Shown piece by piece: positions 13,440 to 24,725 of a stretch of DNA of 64,000 nt. This DNA is from Camelus bactrianus (taxonomy: Eukaryota; Chordata; Mammalia; Artiodactyla; Camelidae), in assembly GCF_048773025.1 (NCBI RefSeq), contig NC_133574.1, positions 11,921,501-11,985,500 on the forward strand, read 5' to 3'. The notes under the pieces were generated by a model, which saw nothing but the letters and a program-made list of their open reading frames with translations, ran no database searches and was not told the DNA's origin. Both the position numbers and the translations under genes were made by a program. The number at the start of each line of letters is the position of its first letter. Positions within the stretch are counted from its first letter, which is position 1.

Positions 13440-13720
13440 AATAACCATTTAAAAATATACAATGGCAAAGACACTTGAAGCCCTTGGAGGCTCCTCCCCA
13501 CTAAATTCTCCTTTTTCTCTAGAGGTAACTCCTACCATGAGTCCTATGTTAACCAGTTCTTTGCTAGTCTTTGTATTTTTACTGTAAATATATGTATCTG
13601 TAAAACATGCCATTTATTTTTGCCTGTTTGGAATTTTACATAAATTGAGCCATACCTCATACATGTATGACTGAGTCTGGAGTTCCATCTGTGTTAATAT
13701 CTATGTCTATAAGTGTGGAC
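13440..13720 (-). mobile_element. L1M 3-prime UTR remnant
   Basis: The plus strand follows the complement of an old L1M 3-prime UTR: a C-rich stretch 'ctcctccccactaaattctc', 'aggtaactcctaccatgag', then 'taaattgagccatacctcat'. Strongly diverged. Confidence 0.45.
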
Positions 13721-13724
13721 TTTC

Positions 13725-14470
13725 AGAACAGGGACTCAAGAGCCGGAAGGCCTTATTTTGAATATTATATCATTAACTTAACAGCCTTCATATAGAAGTT
13801 CCTTAATTTTCCTGTCCTGTTTCTTTGTGTGTAAAGCATATTGTCATATTAATTAAACAAATTAATGCAGTCGATTCATATAGCTAACTAATACAGCTCA
13901 AGGCTATATGACCCTTTAACTTTTAGAGCCCCTCCATTTTGAAGCGGCTCTATTTAAGAAATAGAAGACAAATTATAAATAACTATCAGTCACAAAATAA
14001 AATATTAATTACAATAAGAAAAAAATCACAATTATAAATATATTTCTAATTGTAACAAAAATAACTGACCTTATAAACACATTCTAGGACTGTTTTCAGG
14101 TCCCTGGAAAGGTTTGTACAAATGAGGTGCTCGGAAACAAATTCCATCAGCTTCATGGCAAGTCTGACTCCGCATATGTAAAACACTGAATAATAGTTCT
14201 GTAAAAGTGACTGATATTTTTATGTATTTTTATTATGCATGTTAATAGAAATTTTTTACAGTATTGTTTCCTTAAGTGAAATAAAATTAATCTAACTAAT
14301 TACATGTACCATCAAATAATATTGTCACATAGAATTTTCATACTTTTGGTTTTAGTTTTCTTTTGTTGTTGTTCTCAAAGTTTATTGTTGCAGGGATTAA
14401 AAAGAAATTGAAACTAATGCTGTTATTCACTCGTGCAGTTAATTACCTTCAGGCACATATGAGACACGGA
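13725..14470. other. Gene-free AT-rich stretch upstream of the CpG island
   Basis: AT-rich, no exon or clear repeat. It changes abruptly to GC-rich sequence at about 14475. Confidence 0.4.
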
Positions 14471-14474
14471 GTGA

Positions 14475-15530
14475 AAATTTGAAGCTTATCTTTCTGCAGT
14501 CAGGGGTTGGGGACGAGGGAGGGAAGCACGCTCCAGCTCCTGGGGAGGGGCCTGTTTGCGAGTGTATGCGGTGCGCGGTCCAGATCCGGGGATGCCCGCG
14601 GGCAGCGGGGTTCCCGAGTGGCGATCAGGTCTCCCAGGTGCCCCCCTGGGGCTCTAGATCCCGCGCGCTTGGCACGACCAGCAGCGCGCCAGCCCCTCCC
14701 GCTCCAATTCGGACTCGCGGGTGGGCGGCAGAGGACGCACATCTGTCCCGCTGGAGACCTTTTCTCTCTCTGACTTGGACACCAAGCTGGGCCCAGTCAG
14801 CCCAAAGCCCCAGCTCCGGGAGCCCGGGTTTGACACCGGATACTCGCCAGCCCTGCACTGAGGCCAGCGTGCCAGGACCTGAGCCCCCAACCTGCCTGGA
14901 GAGGTTCTACCCGGGGCCAGGGCCGGCCACGTGGGCAGTCCCCTCTTCCACACCAGGCCTTGAAGCTGGATGTCCCCGCTCCGCGTGTCCCGCCGCCCCT
15001 GCCCAGGTCCGAATCCCGGCTGGGCGACTTTCTGGGCGTCGCAGCCACGTTAGGGACAGGGGTGCGCATCGATGAACGGTGGCGCCCGCGCCGGGCTTAC
15101 GTTGGAGCGGGAGCGGCGGAGCGGTCTCGGGCGCAGCCACGCCGCCTGTGCCCGCGGCGCGAGACGCTCCGGTATCGTCCTGCAGTTACTTTCTCTCTCG
15201 TTCCCAACCCTCCCCGCACCCCTCCCGGCCTGGCCCCAGCTTCGCGCGGCCCCTCCCCTCCCCTTACCGCCTCCTCGCCCTGCTCTCCGGCTGCCCTCCC
15301 GCCGCTCCCACCCCCTGTCCTCCCTCCCCTCTCTCCAGCGGCCTTCCCCGATGGCCTGCGAGAAAACCAGCCCCCACCCCAGCCGGTAGCTTGCGCCCCA
15401 CGGCGGCCAGCCCAGGCGCAAAGGGCAGTGGTCCGGCTCCCAGTCACCCAGCGTGGTGCTCGCGAGACGGAGCGCGCCGCCACTCCTGGCTGGGGGCTCA
15501 GCTGCGCCGCCTGGTGGTAGCTTTTCTACC
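14475..15530. promoter_or_regulatory. Orphan CpG island
   Basis: About 1.05 kb of strongly GC-rich, CpG-dense DNA set in AT-rich surroundings, with sharp edges on both sides. It contains GC-box-like 'gtgggcggcag' near 14718 and long C-rich tracts at 15220-15330. Open frames run on both strands (for example 14479-15075 plus, 15050-15550 minus), as expected by chance in GC-rich DNA where TAA/TAG are rare; none resembles a known protein. CpG islands normally mark promoters kept unmethylated in the germ line, so this may be the start of a transcript (possibly non-coding). Alternatives are the GC-rich leader of a lost retrocopy or a first exon whose downstream exons I cannot recognise. Direction of transcription cannot be told from sequence. 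Confidence 0.65.
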
Positions 15531-15534
15531 AGAT

Positions 15535-16935
15535 AATGCAGTTGCTTCACTTTTTGTTTACTACCAATTTGAAATAAGAATTTTTATTCCTGTACATTTC
15601 GTTTTCTGCTGTGTTTCTTTGAATTGATACATGAAATTTTTTACTTTAGGAAAGAAAGTTGTTAAGAGTAATGTATCTATCAAATTCAATTTATATATTT
15701 AATTTATATTTCACTGTGCTATTTATTGATGAAAGATTAAATATCTAAGTAAATAGGCCAGTAAGAAATTGCCATAATTTTTAGAAAATCACATAAATTT
15801 TTAGATAATAGTATTTCTGTGACCTTCAATAATTAGAAGCTTGCCTAAATTACTTTTATTGCTATTTTATAAACATATATTGTGTGCACATTAAAAGCTA
15901 GGAAAATAGTTTTCACAATATTACAAAGTAAAAAGCATACTGACATAATCAAACTTAGAAAGGAAACGACTTTAATGTCACTGTATATGAAAGCAATGTA
16001 TGTTACATAGAAAACTGCATTTAAAGTGTACTAATATGTGGAGACCATGTAATTTAGAACCGTGAGTACAAACCTAATATGAAATGGGAAAATAAACTTA
16101 AATTTACAATTGACCACATTGTAACAGACAGAATTTATCTTTTACATCGTAACAAACGCCTATGGTTAAATACAGGTCTGAAATTCAGCTGCTGGAGTCC
16201 AGTGTAATCACACCTGATGTTCACTGCCTTGTACATTCTGACTGAAAAGTGCTCATCACCTACAGGTTGTCAAACCTTGTGATTATTATTCTCACACAAT
16301 ATATTACAGTCAATTAGCACTAGCCATACAATTTTCAAAATTTTAGAAATGTACTACAAATTTTCTTCCCCCCCTTCAATTCCCTTCTGTGCTGTCTTGA
16401 AAATAAAATTAGCAATCAACTCAGTATAATACATTATTTTAGGTATTTCCTATTGACTTTCCAGATATTAGCACCCTGAGGCAACTGTTTAATAGTGTTG
16501 AGGCCTATAAAGATTTAATCACTGAGAAAATATTTATAGAGTGTCTATTAGCAGCAAGACTATAGAGACGTAATAAGGGTTCTGAATAAGTCAAGATTTT
16601 GTCCCTGAATATAAGAAGTGTCGATTCTAAGGCTGTAGCTCTTCCTGGTGACTAAACATCACAATCACACATTTGACTTCATCTGTTTAAGATTGGGAGA
16701 ATGCTAAGAAAATCAAAGAGTAAAAGATCAGAAATGCTGAATCAGGATGGAGGTAAAGAGTAGAACTGATGTATCTGTGTTAAAGAAAAACTCAACAGAT
16801 GATTTTGATGTTTCGCTAAAGTAATGGAGAATTGGGAAAGAGGAAGATGGGTTAGTAATTGTAATATCACAAGAGCAGGTCAGTTCTAGAGTCTGACTGG
16901 TTGGATGCCAATCTTAGACCATTGCTTTGACGTAT
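15535..16935. other. Gene-free AT-rich stretch right of the CpG island
   Basis: No recognisable exon, RNA gene or well-supported repeat. I looked for conserved splice-like exons that could belong to a transcript starting in the CpG island and found none. Confidence 0.4.
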
Positions 16936-16939
16936 GTCT

Positions 16940-17266
16940 TATTCTGCTGGGCTGCTGTGACAAAATCCTACCACATTAGTGACATAAACAACAAAAATGT
17001 CTTTCTCACAGATCTGAGGCTAAGTCCAAGATCAAGGTATGAGCACGTTAATGTCCTGGGTGAGGGCCTCACCTTATGGCTCATAGCCAGTCTTCTCCTG
17101 TGTTCTCAAATGATGGAATGGGTGAGAGATCTCTGTGGGGTCTCTTTTCTAAGGGCACTGACCCATTCCTGGGGGCTTCACCCTCACAACCAAATCACCT
17201 CCCACAGGCATCAGGATTTCAACGGATGAACTGTGGGGTGGGGCACACATTCAGCCCATAGCAGTC
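16940..17266 (-). mobile_element. MaLR LTR (MST/MLT1 group), solo fossil
   Basis: On the minus strand it starts 'tgctatgggctgaatgtgtg' and runs through 'accttgatcttggacttag' to 'tgttgtttatgtcactaat', the order of a complete MST/MLT1-type LTR of about 330 bases. No internal region flanks it, so it is a solo LTR. Family age implies an early-placental insertion. Open frames on the plus strand at 16927-17261 are complementary-strand artefacts of this LTR. Confidence 0.7.
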
Positions 17267-17299
17267 GATGACCCCCAAACTTAATTTAACATCAGTATA

Positions 17300-17440
17300 T
17301 TTCAGTTTTCTTGTATATAACATGGGGCTAATAGTAGTGCATTTTAAAAAGATAGTTTAAAGGATGAAGTTTATTTATTTAAATTCTTAATCACAGTGCC
17401 TGACATATTTAAGTGATCAATAAATATTTATCGAGTTTTA
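17300..17440 (+). mobile_element. MIR SINE, 3-prime half
   Basis: Sense MIR order: 'tatataacatggggctaata' then 'cagtgcctgacatatttaag' and 'caataaatatttat'. Edges approximate. Confidence 0.6.
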
Positions 17441-17444
17441 CTTT

Positions 17445-19635
17445 AAGTGTAATGAAAAGATCCATGCTTTATTCAAAGTGGGGAGGCAATATTAAAATAT
17501 CACTTATTCAGAAATGTTGTCTGGAATGGTGATTGTAAAGTTGAGTCTGGAAGATTCTGCTTCCACTTAGAAGAAAGAGGAAAAAACATGGAAAGATATA
17601 TAAGTTAGAAGTGATCACACAATATTCTGATTGAGACAATATCTAAATTAAAGGGATTTCCTGTTGCAGAATGACACAGATAGCAAATTAAGATACTTTA
17701 ATAAACATTCTCAAGGTTATATTCTTGGATAATTTTCACTTCAGTGGGTGAAGGGATCTTGATTATAGCAGATAGCGAAGGGCTGTGCTTTCTAGAAGCC
17801 ATATAGGAAAATGGTGGAAAACTTGTTTATTTCAGGTTTTAAGGGTTATTTTTAAAAGATTATTTGAAAATAGACTTTAAAAACATGTATGCAGTTTGGG
17901 ATAAAAGAATATATAAATGTAATTACAAATATCAGATATACTTTGTGTTTGGATGATCGTTTCCAGTTATTCCCATCCAGCAAAGGGGCTCATCTTTGTT
18001 CTGATGTGGTCCCCTGAGCTGTTCTGCTTGTGAAAAAGCTTTCTCATACTTGCATCCCTGTGTGCTTGTCTATCTTACACACACTGGTTATCTTACTGTT
18101 ACACTTCAGGTCATCGAGAATTCTTTTTGGCTTGTGAGAGTTTTCAAAATATTTTTAACTTGAATCATCCTGAATTGGTATCTGCAGAAGTTTGACCTCT
18201 TCCTTATGATACCCAGCCATGTGTGCACTAGCTGCCTTGGTGTTAACTGGAGGGATGGCTCTGGCCTTTCTGTTTGGAATCTCTGTTCTACTGCCTAAGT
18301 GCTTGCCCAGGAACCCTGTTTTTCATGATAGCCTACGGAGGTGTTGGGGGTGTTATCACACAGTAGTGTTACACGGCGATGTCTTTGTTAGGGTCTAAGC
18401 CCCAGATCTTCTCCCATTGTCCAGGTCATGAGGCTTTTCCTGTAAGTCCACAAAAGCTCCCCCTGGGAGCTGCAGAAACATGATATGCATAATCTTCTAT
18501 AATATGACATTGAGAAATTTTATTTTGTTTGATAGTTATTAAGAATGTATTGTTCTTGAGCTAAATACGGAAGCCAGAACACACAGGATGTTTCCCTTTC
18601 TCTTCAGCCCCTCCTCCTCTTAACCCTCTCTTTGACTTTCTTGATGGAGAGAATATTTTCATCATTCGAGACCTAGATTCAACAGCCCCATAATAATTTT
18701 TTTCCTTGATTGCCATCAATCTGTGTCTATCAGTTGGAGGGAAGCCATTTTTAACAGAAATGCACATGTTGTGAATACAGGTAAATTCAGAAACACAATA
18801 GAGAAGATTTTTGGAGCCATGCTTTGTGGATATTGCTAAGTCCCTGAATACTACAATATTTTAAAGATACAGGGATAAAAAATAACAGATGAGGGAAAGT
18901 TTTCTTAAACAAATGATGCTGACACAATTAGTTACAGTTTAGAAAAAGAAGTAAAGATGGATACTTACTTCCTTTAAAAAAATTTGAAAGGAAATGTTAA
19001 AGGGTTTGATGGAATTGTTACAACAATAAGGGAATGAGTGAAATTTATTGGGAAATGTATTAAATTAGAATGAAAAAGGGTTTTCTAATCATAAAGTTGA
19101 CATAAAGAATGAAAAAAAATCCCAATCAAAAATGTTCTACACAAAAATTAAAAGATGAGTAATACATTAAAAGTAAAATTGAAGAAGAAACATGAAAAAT
19201 AGTAAACTCAATACTTAAAAACTGGAAAAGATAATAAAGAATTCTTAGAGGGTACATCCTAATCATTAACAAATATATGAACAAAAACCTTTAAATAACA
19301 CCTATAGTAAGAGATTTTGAAAATGTGCAAATCACAGCTTAAGAAGACAGGTGCATCATCCCCTCCTGGTCATCCTCATTCTCTGCTGCTGAGACAGTGA
19401 AGACACCACTTTTGACTCTAGTTTACAGGTTGTTGTTTCCTGACCTCAGGAGATCTGTCAACTTTTCTTCCCTTTACCCATGCATTTCCACTGTATTTCT
19501 AGCCTCTCGTCTTCAGCCCTATCAGGATATTTGACCTCCTTTGATTTGGGCATTTTTCTCTCTGCTTGCTTCTTTGTTCTCCTTTCCTGTCTTTATTCCT
19601 ATTTCAGTTCATGATTGACAAGGTCAGCAGTGTGT
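17445..19635. other. Gene-free stretch
   Basis: No exon of a known gene and no repeat that I can name. A moderately GC-balanced block at 17990-18480 is free of recognised motifs. The 68-residue frame at 18561-18767 (minus) looks like chance. Confidence 0.4.
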
Positions 19636-19639
19636 GTAG

Positions 19640-19875
19640 GGGCTTAAAAGCCCAGCCTCTGGAGGAAACTTACTGGTGTCTGAGACTAGCTCTGCTAACT
19701 AGGGGCCAAGTGAAACTAAGATGACTTGACTTCTCAGTATCCCCCGCTCTAAAATGGGAGGATTGTAGTAGTCTCTTGTCATTGGTTTGTTATAAGATCA
19801 AATATGTCAATATGTATGGATTACTTAGATTATCTGGCATATAATAGCTGCTATGTAAGTAGGATTCAAATGCAC
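19640..19875 (+). mobile_element. MIR SINE, near full length
   Basis: Sense MIR with most of its parts in order: 'cccagcctctggaggaaact', 'tctgagactagctctgctaa', 'aactaagatgacttgacttc', 'tctaaaatgggaggattgta', then 'tctggcatataatagctgct'. Among the better preserved MIRs in the window. Confidence 0.75.
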
Positions 19876-20099
19876 TGATGATCTGTTTTTTCATTTTGCA
19901 TACATAGTTTGGGTTATTATATTTCAAGCTTACAGTGTTTTGTAATTCAGTGTTTCTTCTTTAGAGAAACATATTGATCATTCTTTCTAGATTTCCAATT
20001 TTTTAAAATTCATAAAGATTCCATTAGCCAAAGTGATATATGGCTTTATTTTAATAAACTTAATTTTTCATTTTTATGTACTCCATACATAACTTATTT

Positions 20100-20890
20100 T
20101 TAATAACAACTTTATTGAAATATAATTCTCATATGATAAAATTAACCCCCATAAATGTGCAATTTAGTGATTCCTCGTATATTCCCAACATTATTCAGTC
20201 ATGAAAGCTATTAAACTTTAGAATAATAGGATTCCATAGCTATTAGTGGTTATTTCTAGCACCCCACCCCCTCAGCTCCTGGTAAGACTAACATATTTTC
20301 TGTCTCAATAGATTAGGCCATTCTGGACGTTTTCATATAAACTGACCCCTACAATTGGAGGCTGTTTTCATTAAAATGTTTTCAAGATTCATTTATATTG
20401 TAGTATATATCAGTACTCTATTCCTTTTAATTGGTAAAAAAAAATTCTATTGTATATAGGTATTCAATTTTGCTTTTGTCCATTCATCAACTGATAGCTT
20501 TTTGAGTTGTTTTCACTTTTGGTTACTATAAACATTCGTGTATAGTGTGTGTGTAGACATATGTTTTTATTCTTTTGGATATATGCCTAGGAATGCAATT
20601 GTTACACACAGAATAACACTTTGTTTAAATTTTGAGGAAGTGTCAAACTGTTATTTAGAGTGGGTACACAATTTAGTATTCACACCAGCAAAGCTGAAGG
20701 TTCCAACTTTTCCACATCCTTCCAAAAGTTGTTATTGTCCTTTTTTTTTCATTTTAGCCATCCTAGCAGATGTGAAGTTGTATCTCATAGTGATTTTTAT
20801 TTTCATTTCCCTAATGACTAATGAGGCTGGACATTTTTTACTGTACTTATTTTTTATGTGCTCTCTGTAAAATTTTTTTGAACAATATCT
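20100..20890 (-). mobile_element. L1M 3-prime end, reverse strand
   Basis: The plus strand follows the complement of an L1M 3-prime UTR and ORF2 end closely: 'aactttattgaaatataatt', 'tagattaggccattctggac', 'catatgtttttattcttttg', 'ccatcctagcagatgtgaag', 'ttcatttccctaatgactaa'. The open frame at 20538-20870 is on the wrong strand of this element and is not a gene. Confidence 0.8.
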
Positions 20891-20951
20891 ATTAAAATCA
20901 TCCAAGATGTACTGCAGATAATGGTTATCGTGTCTCTTTTCATGCCAATAC

Positions 20952-20971
20952 TTTTTTTTTTTTTTTTTTTT
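20952..20971. repeat. T20 homopolymer
   Basis: An uninterrupted run of 20 T. It could be the reverse-strand poly-A tail of a retroposed copy, but the sequence to its right ('ggctggcggcacatgctaga') is not a repeat that I recognise. Confidence 0.8.
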
Positions 20972-20989
20972 GGCTGGCGGCACATGCTA

Positions 20990-21560
20990 GAACTTGGGAG
21001 TAGCAGGCCCTTTTGTATTTCTGACTTAAAAAATAACGATTTTAGTGTTTCACTGGTGATTACTATTGGTTTTTGTAGAAATGCTTTTTCAGGTTAATAC
21101 AGTGCCTTTGCATTCCTAGTTTACCAAGAGGTTTTTTTTAAAACAAATTTATTATGAATAGATGTTGACATTTAAGGCTTTTTGTATATCTGCAAAGATG
21201 ATTATATAGCTTTTATAATTAAGCTCCTAACATGGTGAATTACATTGATACATTTTCAAATATTGAACAGTCTTTTATTTCATTCTTGAGGTAAACCCTA
21301 ATTGGTTATGAAATATCAAGTACATGCTAAATTGTATTTGCATATATTTGGCATTTTTGTATCAATATTCAAAAGTGAGATAATTTTCCTTTCTTGTACT
21401 AGTTTAATCCAGTTTGTATATCAGAATTTTACTGGCTTTGTAAAATTATTTTTTTAGCTTTCTTTTTCTATTCTTTGAAACAGTTTATATAAGATAGGAA
21501 TTATTTATTCTGTAAAGGTTTAGTAAAATATATGACATTCTTTTGGGAAACATATTGGAT
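20990..21560 (-). mobile_element. Old L1 ORF2 remnant, reverse strand
   Basis: Weak but ordered resemblance to the complement of LINE ORF2: 'tctaatcc'-like spacing, 'ttttactggctttgtaaaat', 'gaaacagtttatataagata' and 'ggtttagtaaaatatatgac'. Heavily diverged; no open frame survives. Confidence 0.45.
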
Positions 21561-21879
21561 ATTTTTATTTTAAAAATTACTATTGTCAACTGCTGTAGCA
21601 GGTGTTCTTAAGATCCAGAATTTATATCTAAATCTTTAGATGAAATCTTCCTTAGATATATGGTCCCTAATAATCTTCTTTAGATTGCCCTCAGATGACT
21701 TTTCAGCACTTGGAGAATAGCATGTCTTTTCTGGTTACACACATTCTATTTTTTAAAAAAAAATCTTCAAAATGTTTACATTGTTCTTTATTGAGTTTAA
21801 TCTCATTAGTTTTGATTCATCATTACAGCTAACTGAGGTGTTTTAATTTTTAATTTGTTTAAATCATTTAAAATTATTT

Positions 21880-22400
21880 TTTGTCTTTAAAATATTTTAT
21901 TTTGAAACAATTTTAGAGCCACAGGGAGTTGTAAAGAGAGTTTAGAAAGTTCTATTTACTCTTCTTTCTGTTTCCTACAAAGGTTACATCTTACACAACT
22001 ATAGTACAACATCATAACCAGAGGTTTGACATTGGTACAATGTAAGTGCAGTTCTCCGTTATTTCATCCCGTGTGTGGATTTCTGTAATCACCACTACAG
22101 TCAAGATACAGAACTGTCTCATAATCGCAAAGATCTTTCCTACGCTATTTCTTTATAATTACACACTCCCCCTCCCCTCCACCATTCCTGACCTCTGACA
22201 ACCACTCATCTGTTTCCATCTCTCTAATTTTGTTATTTTGAGGATTCTTGGTATATACTAGATATGAGTCCTTTGTCAGATGTGTGTAATTTCTCCTATC
22301 ACATAGCTTGCCTTTTCACCTTCTTCCCAGGGTCATTTGCTGAGCAAAAGTTTTAACTTTTGATGAATTGTCTTCTTGATTCATTGATTTTTCTCTATTT
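21880..22400 (-). mobile_element. L1M 3-prime UTR, reverse strand
   Basis: The plus strand shows the complement of the L1M 3-prime UTR class that carries 'gttgtaaagagagtttagaa', 'ggttacatcttacacaacta' and 'catcataaccagaggtttga'. It then runs into 'atatgagtcctttgtcagat' and 'gagcaaaagttttaactttt'. It may be part of the same insertion as the LINE body that follows. Confidence 0.55.
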
Positions 22401-23254
22401 TTTGTTTTGCATTTCATTAATTTCCTCTTTTTATTTCCTTTCATTTGCTTGCTTTGGGTTTACTTTTATCTTCTTCTAGGTTATTAAGGTGAGAACATAG
22501 ATTATTGATTTGAGACTTTTTCTCTTTTCTAAAATTTTTCATTTCGGCACTGCTTTAGTTATGTTGCACGCATTTTAATATTTTGTATTTTCTATTTTCA
22601 TCCTGTTCATATAGTTTTTAGTTTCCCTGAGCCTTCCTCTTTGACCCATAGATTATTTAGAACCATGTTGTTTAGTTTCCAAGTGTTTGGGGGTATTTTC
22701 TCGTTACCCATCTCTTGCTGATTTCTGGGTTAATTCCATTGTAGTCAGAAAGCATTGTCTGTATGGTTTCAGTTCTTTTAAAGTTTTGAGGTTTGTATTA
22801 TGATCAGTATTAAGTTTACTTTGGTCCCCTGTGCACTTGAAAACAATGTGCATTCTGCTTCTGCTGGGCGAAGTACTCTCTTCGTGTTGGTTACACCCTG
22901 CATGTTGATAGTATTGCTGAGTCCTGTATCCTTGCTGAGTTCCCCTCTACTTGTGCCATCAGTTGCTGAGAGAAGGGATTGAAGTCTGCAGCTGTAACTG
23001 TGCACTCTTCTACTTCTCCTTTCGGTTTTTGCTTCATGTATCGTGCAGCACTCTTCTTTGGTACATGCACATTTAGAATTGCTATGTCTTCTTGATGGAT
23101 TGACTTTTGATCATTATTTAGTATCCCTCTCTGTTAGTGGTAATTTTCTTTGCTATAAATTTTACTTTTTCTGATAGCAATGTGTCCACTCATACTTTCT
23201 TTGATTAATGTTTATGTGGAATATCTTTTTTCATCTGTCTAGTTTTAACCTACA

Positions 23255-23718
23255 TATAGGCATACCTTGGAGATGTGGTGGTTTTGGTTCCAGACCACAG
23301 TAATAAAGCAAATATCACAAGAAAGCCAGTCATATGAAATTTTGGTTTCCCAGTCCATTTAAAAGTTATGTGTATACTGTGCTGTAGTCTGTTAAGTGTG
23401 CAATAGCATTATGTCTAAAACAACAATGTATGTACCTTAGTTTAAAAATATTGCTAAAAAATGCTAACCATCACCTGAGCCTTCATTGAGTCGTGGTAGT
23501 TACATCAAAGATCTCTGATCACAGATCTCCATAAACAAATTAATAATAATAAAGCAGTTTGAAGTGGTGTGAGAATTACCAAATGGTGACCCAGAGACAC
23601 AAAGTGAGCAAATGCTGTTGGAAAAGTGATGCTGATAGACTTGCTTGATTCTGTATTGCCACAAACCTTCAATTTGTAAAACTCAATAAACTGAAGTGTA
23701 GTAAAACAAGTATGTTTC
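23255..23718. mobile_element. Tigger1-type DNA transposon, internally deleted
   Basis: Starts 'taggcataccttggagatgt' and ends 'aaaacaagtatgtttcta', matching the diverged terminal inverted repeats of Tigger1 (TcMar-Tigger), with TA at both outer edges as expected for a TA target duplication. Inside, 'ggttccagaccacagtaata', 'gcaatagcattatgtctaaa' and 'ccttcaatttgtaaaactca' are Tigger1 end regions. The roughly 1.5 kb transposase region is absent, so this is a MITE-like internal-deletion copy of about 460 bases. It inserted into the reverse-strand HAL1/L1. Confidence 0.8.
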
Positions 23719-23977
23719 TATACTGTTAAATTGAAGTGTTTCTTATAGACAACATAGAGCTCAGTCATTTTTTTTAAATTGACTGTTATTTAACTGGTGT
23801 GTTTAGACCACTTAGGTTTATTGTGGTTATTGATTGGTCCTTTTTCTGTTTGTTCTGCTTTTCACTTCTCTGTTTTGCATTACGTGACTTCTTGTGGATT
23901 ACCTGAAAATGTTTTAGAACTTAATTTTTACTTATCTCTGGTGTTTTTGAGTGCTTCTCTTTGTGTATCATTTTTTT

Positions 23978-24165
23978 TTTAAATTGAAGTTGAGTCAGTT
24001 TACAATGTTGTGTCAGTTTCTGGTGAACAGCATAGTAGTTCAGTCATACAGATTTATTCATTTTCATACTCTTTTTCATTATAGGCTTCTAGAAGATATT
24101 GAATATAGTTCCCTGTGCTACAGCTATTTGTGTATCTTTTTAAGTGGTTACTGTAACCATTACAT
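23978..24165 (-). mobile_element. L1 3-prime end, camelid-like tail, inserted in HAL1
   Basis: Complement of a cetartiodactyl L1 tail: 'aaattgaagttgagtcagtt', 'gtgaacagcatagtagttca', 'tattgaatatagttccctgt'. The 'agttgagtcagtttacaatg' variant differs from the ruminant/whale form and I associate it with camelids. It splits the older LINE, so it is younger than it. Confidence 0.7.
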
Positions 24166-24509
24166 CATATACACATAACTTTTCTTAGTCTGCTGGTGTC
24201 AACACTTACGAGTTTGTTATGATAGTCTTGTATGTTTCCTCTTCACACACTGAGAAGTGCATCAGCATTATAATTTTTGCTTCAACTACCAAACAATATT
24301 TAGCAAACAGAAAGGAGTAAGAAATTGTAATTGTCCATATTTTTACTATTTTTATTGTTCTTCCTTCCTTCCTGATGTTCCAGGATTCCTTCTTTTTTCA
24401 TTTTCTCTTTGTTTTGTTCATTCTTTTAGAGTAGATATGTTGGTTGACAAATTCTGTTAGTTTTGTTCATCTGAGAATGCCTTATTTTGCTATTTAAAAA
24501 GTTTTTTTA

Positions 24510-24725
24510 TTGACACAACATTGTAAGCTGACTATACTTCAGTTAAAAATACATACTTAAAGTAAAAACATTTTCTTTTGTTGAAGTACAGTCCATCTAC
24601 AATGTTGTTACTTTCTGGTGTGCCACAGAGTGATTCAACTTTATATATATAGGCCATTATGAGGTACTGAATTCCCATGCTGTACAGGAGGACCTTGTTG
24701 TTTATCTATTTTATAGATAATAGTT
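24510..24725. mobile_element. Two L1 tails in opposite orientation
   Basis: A short sense tail at about 24510-24560 ('acacaacattgtaagctgac') is followed within about 25 bases by a reverse-strand tail at about 24575-24725 ('ttgaagtacagtccatctac', 'gaattcccatgctgtacagg', 'cttgttgtttatctatttta'). The two 3-prime ends face each other. Both lie inside the older HAL1 body. Confidence 0.65.

Noticed and set aside
14479-15627. Open frames up to 198 residues on both strands of the CpG island
   Set aside because: Stop codons are rare in such GC-rich DNA; frames overlap on both strands and the translations are low-complexity Pro/Ala/Arg/Ser-rich without domains.
16927-17229. 100-residue plus-strand frame
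   Set aside because: Covers a reverse-strand MaLR LTR; not a host gene.
20538-20870. 110-residue hydrophobic frame that could look like a membrane protein
   Set aside because: It lies on the antisense strand of an L1M 3-prime region; T-rich antisense LINE sequence gives Phe/Leu/Ile-rich frames.
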